From Blastococcus sp. VKM Ac-2987 (GTDB lineage Bacteria > Actinomycetota > Actinomycetes > Mycobacteriales > Geodermatophilaceae), in assembly GCF_026967805.1 (NCBI RefSeq), contig NZ_JAPVBG010000003.1, forward strand, positions 372,001-436,000: a DNA stretch of 64,000 nucleotides, read 5' to 3'. Position 1 is the stretch's first letter, and the number at the start of each line of letters is the position of its first letter. The position numbers and the translations under genes are program-made. The notes below the pieces were generated by a model, which saw only the letters and a list, made by a program, of their open reading frames with translations, had not been told where the DNA came from and did not search any database. Positions 45,616-53,528 of this stretch are shown here, in pieces.

Positions 45616-48327
45616 ATGGGCGCGGACAAGACGACAGCCGGCCTGGTGGGCCGGGACGCGGAGATCGGCGCGCTCGATCGGCTGCTCCTCGATGTGCAGC
45701 ACCGCGGTGCCGCCGTTCTCGTCCGTGGCGAGGCCGGGATCGGGAAGTCCGCCCTCCTCCGCCACGTGTGCGAAGCCGCGGCCGGACGGGGGCTGCGGGT
45801 GCTGAGCACGACCGGCGTGGAGTCCGAGACAGCGCTCCCGTTCGCCGGCCTCCACCAGCTGGTCCGGCCGCTGCTCGGTCGCCTCCCCGCGTTGCCCGCT
45901 CCGCAGCGGCGCGCGCTGAAGGCGGCCTTCGGCATGACCGACGACGCCGCACCGGAGCTCTTCCTGATCGGGCTGGCGGCCCTGACGCTGATCAGCGACA
46001 GCGCCGGGGACCAGCCCCTCGTGCTCGTGGTCGACGACGCGCACTGGCTCGACCGGCCCAGCGCCGACGTCCTCGGCTTCGTCGCGCGGCGGCTGGAGTC
46101 CGAAGCGGTGGTGATGGTGGCGGCTCAGCGCGACGGCTACCCGCCCGCCCTCGCCGGCCCGGTGCTGGGCGAGCACCGCCTGGAGCGCCTGGATCGTCGC
46201 TCCGCCGAGGACGTGCTGGCGCGCCGGGCACCGCAGCTCGATCCGGCCGTGCGCCGGCGTCTGCTGGCCGTGGCCGCGGGGAACCCGCTCGCGCTGGTGG
46301 AGCTGCCCCTGGAGGGCGCGCGGGACGACTGGGCGCCCCCGACGCTGACTGCACGGTTGGAGCGCGCGTTCGCGGCCCGCCTCCCCGGGCTGGCCGACGC
46401 GACCCGGGACCTGCTGCTGGTCGCCGCCCTGGAGGACGAGGGCGACCTGGGAGAGGTCCTGGCCGCGGCGTCCGCACTCCGCGGCGACGAGGTGACCGCG
46501 GAGGCACTGACCCCGGCCGTCGAGGTCGGGCTGGTCACCGCCGACGGTGGGAAGCTGACCTTCCGTCATCCGCTGGTCCGCCACGCGATCCGCCAGCGGG
46601 CTCCACTGGCCGAGCGGCAGCGCGCGCACATCGCGCTGGCCGGGACGCTGCGCGGCGCCGACCGGCAGATCTGGCATCGGGCTGTCGCCTCCGATGTGCC
46701 GGACGACGCGGTCGCCGCCGAACTGGAGGACGCCGCGGCCCGCGCCCAGCGCCGAGGTGGCGCGGCTGCGGCGCAGGCGGCGCTCGAGCGCGCCGCCCGA
46801 CTGACCGCCGACCCGGTGGAGCGGGCACGGCGCTACCTGCGAGCGGCCGAGCTGGCCTTCGAGTGGGGGCGGCCCGACGTCGTCGACCGCCTCCTGCGCG
46901 AGGCCGCTGTCCTCGACGTCCCGGCCCGGGAGCGGGCCCGCATGACGGTGATCCGGGAGGGGTTCGAGGAGGGCATCCACGACGTCCGGGCGGGCACCCG
47001 GATGCTGACCGAGGTCGCCGCCGCGGCCGCGGCCGACGGCCGGGCCGACCAGTCGCTGCGGTTCGTCCGGGCCGCGGCGCTGCGGTGCTGGTGGGCCGAG
47101 CCGGGCCCCGAGGCGCGCGCCCACCTGCTGGAGGTCGTCGAGCAGGCACTCGACCCGGACGACGTGCTCGTGCTCGAGGTGCTCTCGTACGTGGCGCCGT
47201 TCGACCGCGGGGCGATGCTCCACGAACGATTGCGCGCCGTTTCCGAGGGCCCGCTCGACACGGCGCGGGCCCAGGCCGCCGGCGAGGCGGCGAGCGTCGT
47301 GGGTGACTTCCCGCTCGCCGTCGAGTTCCTGACGTCGGCGGTGACCGGCCTCCGGGGCGACGGTCGGCTCGGCCTCCTGGGCCGAGCGCTGGCCGTGCAG
47401 GCGTGGAGTGCGCTCAACGTCGGGCGGTTCGACCTGGCCGCCACGGCCGCGGACGAGGCAGCCCGGCTCGCCGCCGACTCCGCCCAGCCGCTCATGGGGA
47501 CCGTGGCCCTGGTGGTCCAGTCGGTGGTCTCCGCGGTCTGCGGCTCCGAGGACGTCGAGGAACGCCTCGCCGAGGCGGCCCGGCTGGGCCTGCAGGTGGA
47601 CTCGAACGCCGTCCTCGCGGGCGTGCAGTTCGCCCGCGGCATCGTCGCGCTCGACCTGGGGCTGCACCAGGCGGCCTGGGACCAGCTCGTGCGCCTCTCC
47701 GACCCCGCCGACCCCGCCCACCACCCCGTGGTGCGCAGCTTCGCCGTCGGCGACCTGGTGGAGGCCGCCGTCCACAGCGGGCACCGGGCCGAGGTCGAGC
47801 CGATCGTCGCGGACCTCGAGGCGATCGCGGCGCGGACGCCGTCACCCGTGCTGCACATCGGCTTGCGCTACGGCCGAGCGCTCCTGGCCCCCGAGGACGA
47901 GGCCGAGGAGCTCTTCGCGGCGGGCCTCGCGGCCGACCTGGGCGCCTGGCCCTTCGCCCGTGCCCGGCTGCAGATGGCCCACGGGGCCTGGCTGCGGCGG
48001 TGCCGGCGGGCGGCGGAGTCCCGTGCCCCGCTGCGGGCCGCGCGGGACACCTTCGACGCCCTGGGAGCCGCTGCCTGGGGCGACCGGGCGCGGCAGGAAC
48101 TGCGGGCGTCGGGGGAGCAGAGCAGGCCGCGCACCCCGGAGGCGCGCGAGCAGCTCAGCCCGCAGGAACTGCTGATCGCACGGCTGGCCGCCGACGGGCT
48201 GACCAACCGGGAGATCGGCGCGCGGTTGTACCTCTCGCACCGGACGGTCGGCACGCACCTGCACCGGATCTTCCCGAAGCTGGGGATCACCTCTCGTGTC
48301 GCCCTGCGTGCCGCGATCGGCCCGTGA
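45616..48327 (+). CDS. LAL-type LuxR regulator with AAA ATPase
   Basis: 903-residue large ATP-binding LuxR regulator. N-terminal ATPase with Walker A GEAGIGKSALL (about 38-48) and Walker B LVLVVDDAHWLD (about 134-145), a long TPR-like helical middle, and a C-terminal LuxR HTH (LSPQELLIARLAADGLTNREIGARLYLSHRTVGTHLHRIFPKLGITSRVALRAA). These proteins switch on target genes in response to a ligand, using ATP. ATG at 45616. The alpha/beta hydrolase 133 bp downstream with its own -10 element is the likely target. Confidence 0.93.
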   Translation: MGADKTTAGLVGRDAEIGALDRLLLDVQHRGAAVLVRGEAGIGKSALLRHVCEAAAGRGLRVLSTTGVESETALPFAGLHQLVRPLLGRLPALPAPQRRALKAAFGMTDDAAPELFLIGLAALTLISDSAGDQPLVLVVDDAHWLDRPSADVLGFVARRLESEAVVMVAAQRDGYPPALAGPVLGEHRLERLDRRSAEDVLARRAPQLDPAVRRRLLAVAAGNPLALVELPLEGARDDWAPPTLTARLERAFAARLPGLADATRDLLLVAALEDEGDLGEVLAAASALRGDEVTAEALTPAVEVGLVTADGGKLTFRHPLVRHAIRQRAPLAERQRAHIALAGTLRGADRQIWHRAVASDVPDDAVAAELEDAAARAQRRGGAAAAQAALERAARLTADPVERARRYLRAAELAFEWGRPDVVDRLLREAAVLDVPARERARMTVIREGFEEGIHDVRAGTRMLTEVAAAAAADGRADQSLRFVRAAALRCWWAEPGPEARAHLLEVVEQALDPDDVLVLEVLSYVAPFDRGAMLHERLRAVSEGPLDTARAQAAGEAASVVGDFPLAVEFLTSAVTGLRGDGRLGLLGRALAVQAWSALNVGRFDLAATAADEAARLAADSAQPLMGTVALVVQSVVSAVCGSEDVEERLAEAARLGLQVDSNAVLAGVQFARGIVALDLGLHQAAWDQLVRLSDPADPAHHPVVRSFAVGDLVEAAVHSGHRAEVEPIVADLEAIAARTPSPVLHIGLRYGRALLAPEDEAEELFAAGLAADLGAWPFARARLQMAHGAWLRRCRRAAESRAPLRAARDTFDALGAAAWGDRARQELRASGEQSRPRTPEAREQLSPQELLIARLAADGLTNREIGARLYLSHRTVGTHLHRIFPKLGITSRVALRAAIGP

Positions 48328-48389
48328 CCGGCCGATCCACCGTCGTCGCGACGGTCATCTGACGTACGCGAGGAGAGGGCCTCGCTTCC

Positions 48390-48395
48390 TACGGT
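48390..48395 (+). promoter_or_regulatory. Candidate -10 element of the hydrolase gene
   Basis: TACGGT fits TANNNT, about 65 nt before the ATG at 48461. It lies just after the LAL regulator gene, a plausible site of its action. Confidence 0.4.
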
Positions 48396-48460
48396 CGGTC
48401 CATCAGCGCTGACGCGGCCGAACCGGTCGTCCCGGTCGCTGCGGATCGAGAAGAACGACG

Positions 48461-49210
48461 ATGACCATCGACACCGACGAGCGCACGACGGCCCAGGAGA
48501 AGCCCACCGTGGTGCTCGTACACGGCGCCTTCGCCGAGTCCGCGAGCTGGAACGGGGTGATCGAGCAGCTCCGGAGCGAGGGCTACCCGGTCATCGCGGC
48601 GGCCAACCCGCTCCGGGGCCTGCGCGCCGACGCCGAGCAGTTGCGCAGCGTCCTGGACCAGGTGGACGGCCCGATCGTGCTGGCCGGCCACTCCTACGGC
48701 GGCTCGGTGATGAGCGTGGCCGCGGACGGGTACCCCGGCGTCCGGGCGCTCGTCTACGTGGGCAGCTTCCTGCTCGAGGAAGGGGAGAGCACCGGTGAGC
48801 TGGCCGGGAAGTTCCCCGGCAACGAACTGGGGTCCGCGCTGGACCCCGTGCCCGTCCCCGACGGGAACGGCGGCACGGTGACCGACCTGTACATCCAGCC
48901 GGACAAGTTCCGGCAGGTGTTCGCCGCCGATGTCCCGCCGGAGGTCGCCGAGCTGATGGTCGCGACGCAGCGGCCCATCACCAGCGAGGCGCTGGAGGAG
49001 AAGGCGACGGCGGCGGCCTGGCGGACCATCCCGTCCTGGACCCTGGTCACGCGGCAGGACCTCGCGGTCCCGGCCGAGGCGCAGACCTTCATGGCCCAGC
49101 GCGCGCAGTCCACGGCCGTCGAGGTCGACGCCTCCCACGCCGTGGCCGTGTCCCGGCCCGGCGCGGTCGCCGACCTGATCGTCGAGGCCGCCCGCGCGAC
49201 AACCGGCTGA
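48461..49210 (+). CDS. Alpha/beta hydrolase
   Basis: 249-residue cytoplasmic hydrolase. VVLVHGAFAESASWNGVIEQL (oxyanion region), nucleophile elbow GHSYGGSVMS, and catalytic histidine near VDASHAVAVSRPG. This pattern is the common actinobacterial alpha/beta hydrolase found beside LuxR or TetR regulators; its natural substrate is unknown. It lies downstream of the LAL regulator and has its own promoter. The 483-bp stretch 49211-49693 that follows shows no gene, RNA or repeat I can support. Confidence 0.88.
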   Translation: MTIDTDERTTAQEKPTVVLVHGAFAESASWNGVIEQLRSEGYPVIAAANPLRGLRADAEQLRSVLDQVDGPIVLAGHSYGGSVMSVAADGYPGVRALVYVGSFLLEEGESTGELAGKFPGNELGSALDPVPVPDGNGGTVTDLYIQPDKFRQVFAADVPPEVAELMVATQRPITSEALEEKATAAAWRTIPSWTLVTRQDLAVPAEAQTFMAQRAQSTAVEVDASHAVAVSRPGAVADLIVEAARATTG

Positions 49211-49693
49211 GACGCCGCTCGCGACCGTCCCGCCCGCTCCGTGCTCCGGTTGACGGAGCGGGCCCGGGGCGGTCGGCACGGCGCCGACACCCAGCGCGAG
49301 GAGGCCGGGAACGACATGCAGGTCCTCGACCTTCGAGCTCGGGTCACGACACATCCCCGCCGGCGGCAGCACCGCCGTCACGAAGACTCACTCCTTCCGC
49401 TCCATCACCACCCGGACGTACTACCGGGGCCTCATCACGTCACCGTGCAGGCGAACGGGTCCTCTCCCCACCCGAGGAGTTCGTCCTGGGAAGGGCGGAC
49501 GGGGAGGAGGGCGGTCATGGGAGGTGAGACCGGCGTCGGCCGGAACGGTCGACGAGAGCTCCGATGGACACGCTCGACGAAGGCAGCAGGGGACGACATC
49601 GTGAACGACGTGGCCGAACGGGTTCTGAGTCAGTGGAAGACAGCACGTCCGAGCGGCCGCGGGCCGTGCAGCTCGTCGAGTTGGTTGCCCGCG

Positions 49694-50809
49694 TCAGGCG
49701 AGGATCTCGTCGAGGGAGGACGCGGTCAGCCGGTGCGCGTCGGCCACGGGTGCGTTCGTCAGGACGCCGGCGTGGGTGTTGAGGCCCTTGGCCAGTGCCG
49801 GGTCCTCGGACAGCGCCCTCGTCCAGCCCTTGTTCGCCAGCGCCACGGTGTAGGGGAGCGTCGCGTTGGTGAGGGCGTAGGTCGACGTGGTCGGCACCGC
49901 GCCGGGCATGTTGGCCACGCAGTAGAACGTCGAGCCGTGCACCTGGTAGGTGGGGTCGGAGTGCGTCGTGGCGTGCGAGTCCTCGAAGCAGCCGCCCTGG
50001 TCGATGGCGATGTCGACGAGAACCGAGCCGGGCTTCATCGCGGCGACGAGCTCGTTGCTGACCAGGGTGGGGGCCGACGCCCCGGGGACGAGCACCGCGC
50101 CGATGACCATGTCCGCCTGGGTGACCTGCTCCTCGATGGCGAGCCGGGAGGAGGCCAGTCCGTGGACGCGGTTGTCGTAGCGCCAGAACGACATGCGCAG
50201 CTTGTCCAGGTCGGTGTCGAGCAGGGTCACGTCGGCGCCCATGCCGAGCGCGATGTTGGCCGCGTTCTGCCCGGAGACGCCGGCTCCGAGGATGACGACC
50301 TTGGCGTTGGCCACACCGCCGACGCCGCCCATCAGCACACCGCGGCCGCCCTGGGCCTTGTGCAGCGAGAGGGCGCCGACCTGCGGTGCGAGGCAGCCGG
50401 CGACCTCCGACATCGGGTACAGCAGCGGTAGCCCGCCCGAGGGCAGCTGCACCGTCTCGTAGGCGATGCCGGTGACCCGGTGGTCGAGGAGGGCGTCGGT
50501 GAGCGGCCGGTCGGCAGCGAGGTGCAGGTAGGTGAAGAGCACCAGGTCCTCGCGCAGCAGCGGGTACTCCGATGCGACGGGCTCCTTGACCTTGAGCACC
50601 ATCTCCGCCCCCGCCCACACGTCCTCGGCGCGGGCGACGATCGTGGCACCGGCGGCGGTGTACTGGTCGTCGGTGATCGACGAGCCGAGGCCGGCCCCGG
50701 TCTCGACGGCCACCTGGTGGCCCTGACTGGTCAGCTCCCGCACGCCGACGGGTGTGATGGCGACGCGGTACTCGTGGTCCTTGATCTCCTTCGGCACGCC
50801 GATGCGCAC
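49694..50809 (-). CDS. ald: Alanine dehydrogenase
   Basis: 371-residue NAD-dependent enzyme that interconverts L-alanine and pyruvate plus ammonia. RIGVPKEIKDHEYRVAITP at the start (Arg and Lys of the pyruvate site), catalytic His in FTYLHLAADRPL, and NAD motif ILGAGVSGQNAANIALGMGA. Full length for the family. GTG at 50809 has GGAGGAGGA directly upstream. Divergent from an Lrp/AsnC regulator 108 bp away, the standard arrangement for regulation of ald. Confidence 0.95.
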   Translation of the reverse strand: MRIGVPKEIKDHEYRVAITPVGVRELTSQGHQVAVETGAGLGSSITDDQYTAAGATIVARAEDVWAGAEMVLKVKEPVASEYPLLREDLVLFTYLHLAADRPLTDALLDHRVTGIAYETVQLPSGGLPLLYPMSEVAGCLAPQVGALSLHKAQGGRGVLMGGVGGVANAKVVILGAGVSGQNAANIALGMGADVTLLDTDLDKLRMSFWRYDNRVHGLASSRLAIEEQVTQADMVIGAVLVPGASAPTLVSNELVAAMKPGSVLVDIAIDQGGCFEDSHATTHSDPTYQVHGSTFYCVANMPGAVPTTSTYALTNATLPYTVALANKGWTRALSEDPALAKGLNTHAGVLTNAPVADAHRLTASSLDEILA

Positions 50810-50905
50810 AGCTCCTCCTCCGGTCGGGTGCGAGAAGCGTGTTCGCCGCAGCGGATCACGGGTCGCAAGATCGCACGATCGGTGAGAATCCGCGCGACGA
50901 TCGAA

Positions 50906-50911
50906 TATCCT
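50906..50911 (+). promoter_or_regulatory. Leaderless -10 element of the Lrp/AsnC gene
   Basis: TATCCT, 6 nt, GTG at 50918, no ribosome site. The 108-bp ald-lrp interval also carries repeated CGATCG blocks that could be Lrp sites. Confidence 0.6.
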
Positions 50912-50917
50912 GCGACG

Positions 50918-51526
50918 GTGACCGTCTGGAGCGCGGCTCGGCCGAACCCTCTGTCGTCGACCGGGGAGGTCCTGCTCGACGAGGTGGACCGCCAGATCCT
51001 CGACGCGCTGGTCGAGGACGCCCGGCTGCCGAACAACACCCTCGCGGCGCGGGTCGGTGTCGCTCCGTCGACCTGCTCTCTGCGGGTGAAGCGCCTGGTG
51101 TCCGCCGGGGTGATCCGCGGCTTCCACGCCGACCTGGCCCCGGAGGCGCTCGGTCTGCCCCTCCAGGCCATGATCGCCGTCCGGATGTCGGCGAGCGCCC
51201 GGGCGGACATCGGCGCCGTGGCTCCGCGGCTGGCCGCGCTGCCGGGCGTGCTGAACGTGTACTTCCTCTCCGGTGGGGACGACTTCCTGATCCAGGTGGC
51301 CGCTGCCTCCCCGGACGCGTTGCGCGAGTTCGTGACCCGGCACCTCAGCGCATCGCGGGAGTTCGCCTCCACCGAGACGAGCCTGGTCTTCGACCACGTC
51401 CGGGGCGCGAGCGAGCGCCTAGCGCCGAGCGGTCGCCAGGACGGCGCAGCACTGCACGTACCGGCCCCGGAGCCGCCGCGGGACCGTGGCCGTCAGGCGA
51501 CGTCGGTGCGGGCGCCGGACAGGTAG
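50918..51526 (+). CDS. Lrp/AsnC family regulator
   Basis: 202 residues. HTH (LDEVDRQILDALVEDARLPNNTLAARVGVAPSTCSLRVKRLVSAGVIRGFHADL) and the RAM ligand domain (GVLNVYFLSGGDDFLIQVAAASPDALREFVTRHL). The final ~40 residues after VFDHVRG (ASERLAPSGRQDGAALHVPAPEPPRDRGRQ...) are an atypical Pro/Arg-rich tail. The tail overlaps the 3' end of the opposite excisionase-like gene by 34 bp. It is the likely alanine- or leucine-responsive regulator of the divergent ald. Confidence 0.9.
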   Translation: MTVWSAARPNPLSSTGEVLLDEVDRQILDALVEDARLPNNTLAARVGVAPSTCSLRVKRLVSAGVIRGFHADLAPEALGLPLQAMIAVRMSASARADIGAVAPRLAALPGVLNVYFLSGGDDFLIQVAAASPDALREFVTRHLSASREFASTETSLVFDHVRGASERLAPSGRQDGAALHVPAPEPPRDRGRQATSVRAPDR

Positions 51527-51870
51527 GCGCGGACGGCCGGCTCGGGAACCCGGAAGGACCGGCCGACACGGACGGCGCTCAGTTCGCCGCCGTGCACGAG
51601 GCGGTACACGGTCATCTTGGAGACCCGCATGATCGCCGCGACCTCGGTCACGGTCAGGAAGGAGACGGTCGGCCGGGGAGCCGGCCGCTGCATTCCCGGA
51701 GCGGACGCCATCGGGTGTCCCGGCGCGGGGCGGGTGCCCATGGGGCGCATGCCCGAGGGCTGCCGGACCGCCGGCGCGGGGCCAGGAGCGGGAAGGCGGC
51801 TGGAGGGGCGCTGGCCGTAGGCGGCCGGGCGGGGGGAGGCGGCAGCGGGGGAGCGCTGGGGAAGGGACAC
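51493..51870 (-). CDS. Excisionase/BldC-like HTH protein
   Basis: 125 residues. The first ~70 are disordered and Pro/Arg-rich; the C-terminal ~55 are a MerR-like winged HTH of the excisionase/BldC kind (FLTVTEVAAIMRVSKMTVYRLVHGGELSAVRVGRSFRVPEPAVRAYLSGA). Such small proteins act as developmental regulators or recombination directionality factors. No integrase is nearby, so a regulatory role is preferred. GTG at 51870 has GAGGAGAT upstream. Its 3' end overlaps the Lrp gene. Confidence 0.82.
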   Translation of the reverse strand: MSLPQRSPAAASPRPAAYGQRPSSRLPAPGPAPAVRQPSGMRPMGTRPAPGHPMASAPGMQRPAPRPTVSFLTVTEVAAIMRVSKMTVYRLVHGGELSAVRVGRSFRVPEPAVRAYLSGARTDVA

Positions 51871-52194
51871 GTCGATCTCCTCGGTGGTCGTTTCTCGGTC
51901 GCGAAGCCGGCTCGTCGTCGGCGACGTTGCGCACCTGTTCTGCTACCGACAGTAGGGCCTGCGGTCGTGTCCGCAGCGGGAACGGAGGACGAGACGAACC
52001 GGTCCGGTTCGTCAGATGTTGACCGTGCGCCCGCCGCAGAGTTCGGGATGAGTGGTCGCGGCCCCCGCGTGGTGGGTGCCGTGGCGTGGCCGGCTGACGG
52101 GTCCGGCCGGTGCGCGGCCGACGGCGGCGTGCACCCACCCAGCGGCCTGCCGGCACACGGACGCCGGCTGGTGGTCGAGCGATCCGCTGCCGTC

Positions 52195-53436
52195 GTGAAC
52201 GATGTCCCGGTGCCCCTCGGACAGCCAGCTCCCCGCCCGCCGTCCGCACCGAGCGCACCCGACCTGCTGGACGGTCGGCGGGCCTGGGCGGTCGTGGCCG
52301 CGGCCTTCGTCGCGATGTTCACCAGCTTCGGGGTGGCCTACAGCTTCGGTGCGTTCCTGCTCCCGATGAGCGAGGCGCTCGGCTCCGGGCCCGGGGCCAC
52401 CGCCGGGGTCTTCTCCCTGACCACGATGGCCTTCTTCGGCCTCGGCGCGTTCTCCGGCCCGGCGGTCGACCGCTTCGGCCCTCGGCGGGTGGTGCTCGTC
52501 GGGGCCCTGGCGATGGGGCTCGGTCTCGTGCTCACCTCCCGCGCCACGGCGTTGTGGCAGGCCTACCTCGGGCACGGGCTCGGCGTCGGGCTCGGGGTGG
52601 CCTGCAGCTACGTGCCGCTGGTGGCGGTGGTGGGTGGCTGGTTCGCCCGGCGGCGCACCCTCGCGGTCGGGATCGCGGTGTCCGGCATCGGCCTCGGCAC
52701 GCTGCTCGTCGCCCCGCTGGCCGCCGACCTCATCGCCCGCTACGGCTGGCGCGAGGCCTACCTCGTCCTCGCGGCCGTCAGCACGGTCGCGCTCGTGGCG
52801 TGCGCCCTGCTCGTCCGCGCGGCCCCCACGGCCACGGAGGGCGACGCGGCGCCGCTGCTCCCTCGCCTGCGCACCCCGATGTACCTCCGCCTCTACGCGA
52901 GCGGGCTGCTGCTCTCGGTCGTGCTGTACATCCCGTTCGTGCACCTGCCGGCGTACGCCGTGAGCCGGGGCGCGGGTGACGTGGCGGCGGCGACGCTGGT
53001 GGGGGTCATCGGCGCGGCCAGCATCGTCGGGCGGCTGGCCCTCGGCGCCGCCGCCGCCCGCACCGGGGTGCTCCGCACCTACCAGGCCTGCTTCGCGCTG
53101 ATGGCCGGCAGCTTCCTGCTCTGGCTCGGGTCGCCCGGCTATCCACGGCTCGTGGTGTTCGCCGCGCTCCTCGGGATCGGGTACGGCGGGTTCGTCGCGC
53201 TCGGCCCGCCGCTGGTCGCCGACCTGTTCGGGGTGCGGGGACTCGGTGGGCTGCTGGGCATCCTCTACACGTCCGCGGCCCTGGGGTCGGCGATCGGACC
53301 ACCGGCCGCGGGCGCGGTGATCGGCGCCACGGAGGGGTACCTGCCGGTGATCGTGGCAGCCCTGGCGATCGGGACGGCGGCCACCGTCGTGGTGCTCACC
53401 GTCCGGACGGCTTCCCCGGTGGAGCCGAGCCAGTAG
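52195..53436 (+). CDS. Major facilitator superfamily transporter
   Basis: 413 residues, 12 predicted membrane helices. FVAMFTSFGVAYSFGAFLLPMSEALGSGPGATAGVFSL and DRFGPRRVVLVGAL (loop 2-3 motif) resemble the monocarboxylate/oxalate-formate type. Likely an organic-acid transporter. The start is uncertain: GTG at 52195 is preferred for the family-like N-terminus, but an in-frame GTG at 52171 and a longer open frame exist. Confidence 0.85.
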   Translation: MNDVPVPLGQPAPRPPSAPSAPDLLDGRRAWAVVAAAFVAMFTSFGVAYSFGAFLLPMSEALGSGPGATAGVFSLTTMAFFGLGAFSGPAVDRFGPRRVVLVGALAMGLGLVLTSRATALWQAYLGHGLGVGLGVACSYVPLVAVVGGWFARRRTLAVGIAVSGIGLGTLLVAPLAADLIARYGWREAYLVLAAVSTVALVACALLVRAAPTATEGDAAPLLPRLRTPMYLRLYASGLLLSVVLYIPFVHLPAYAVSRGAGDVAAATLVGVIGAASIVGRLALGAAAARTGVLRTYQACFALMAGSFLLWLGSPGYPRLVVFAALLGIGYGGFVALGPPLVADLFGVRGLGGLLGILYTSAALGSAIGPPAAGAVIGATEGYLPVIVAALAIGTAATVVVLTVRTASPVEPSQ

Positions 53437-53528
53437 CCGATTGCCGGCGGGTGGTCGGAGTCGAACGGGCACCCGCACGGCGGGCACGACGGCGTGCGGT
53501 TCGCCCCGTCGAGCGCTATCCACGACGT

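Noticed and set aside
49211-49693. A possible gene in the 483-bp gap after the hydrolase
   Set aside because: Open frames there are only continuations of shadow frames; no start with a ribosome site and no family resemblance.
51493-51870. The excisionase-like gene as part of an integrated plasmid or prophage
   Set aside because: No integrase, replication or att-like repeat is nearby. This HTH type is also common in ordinary developmental regulators.
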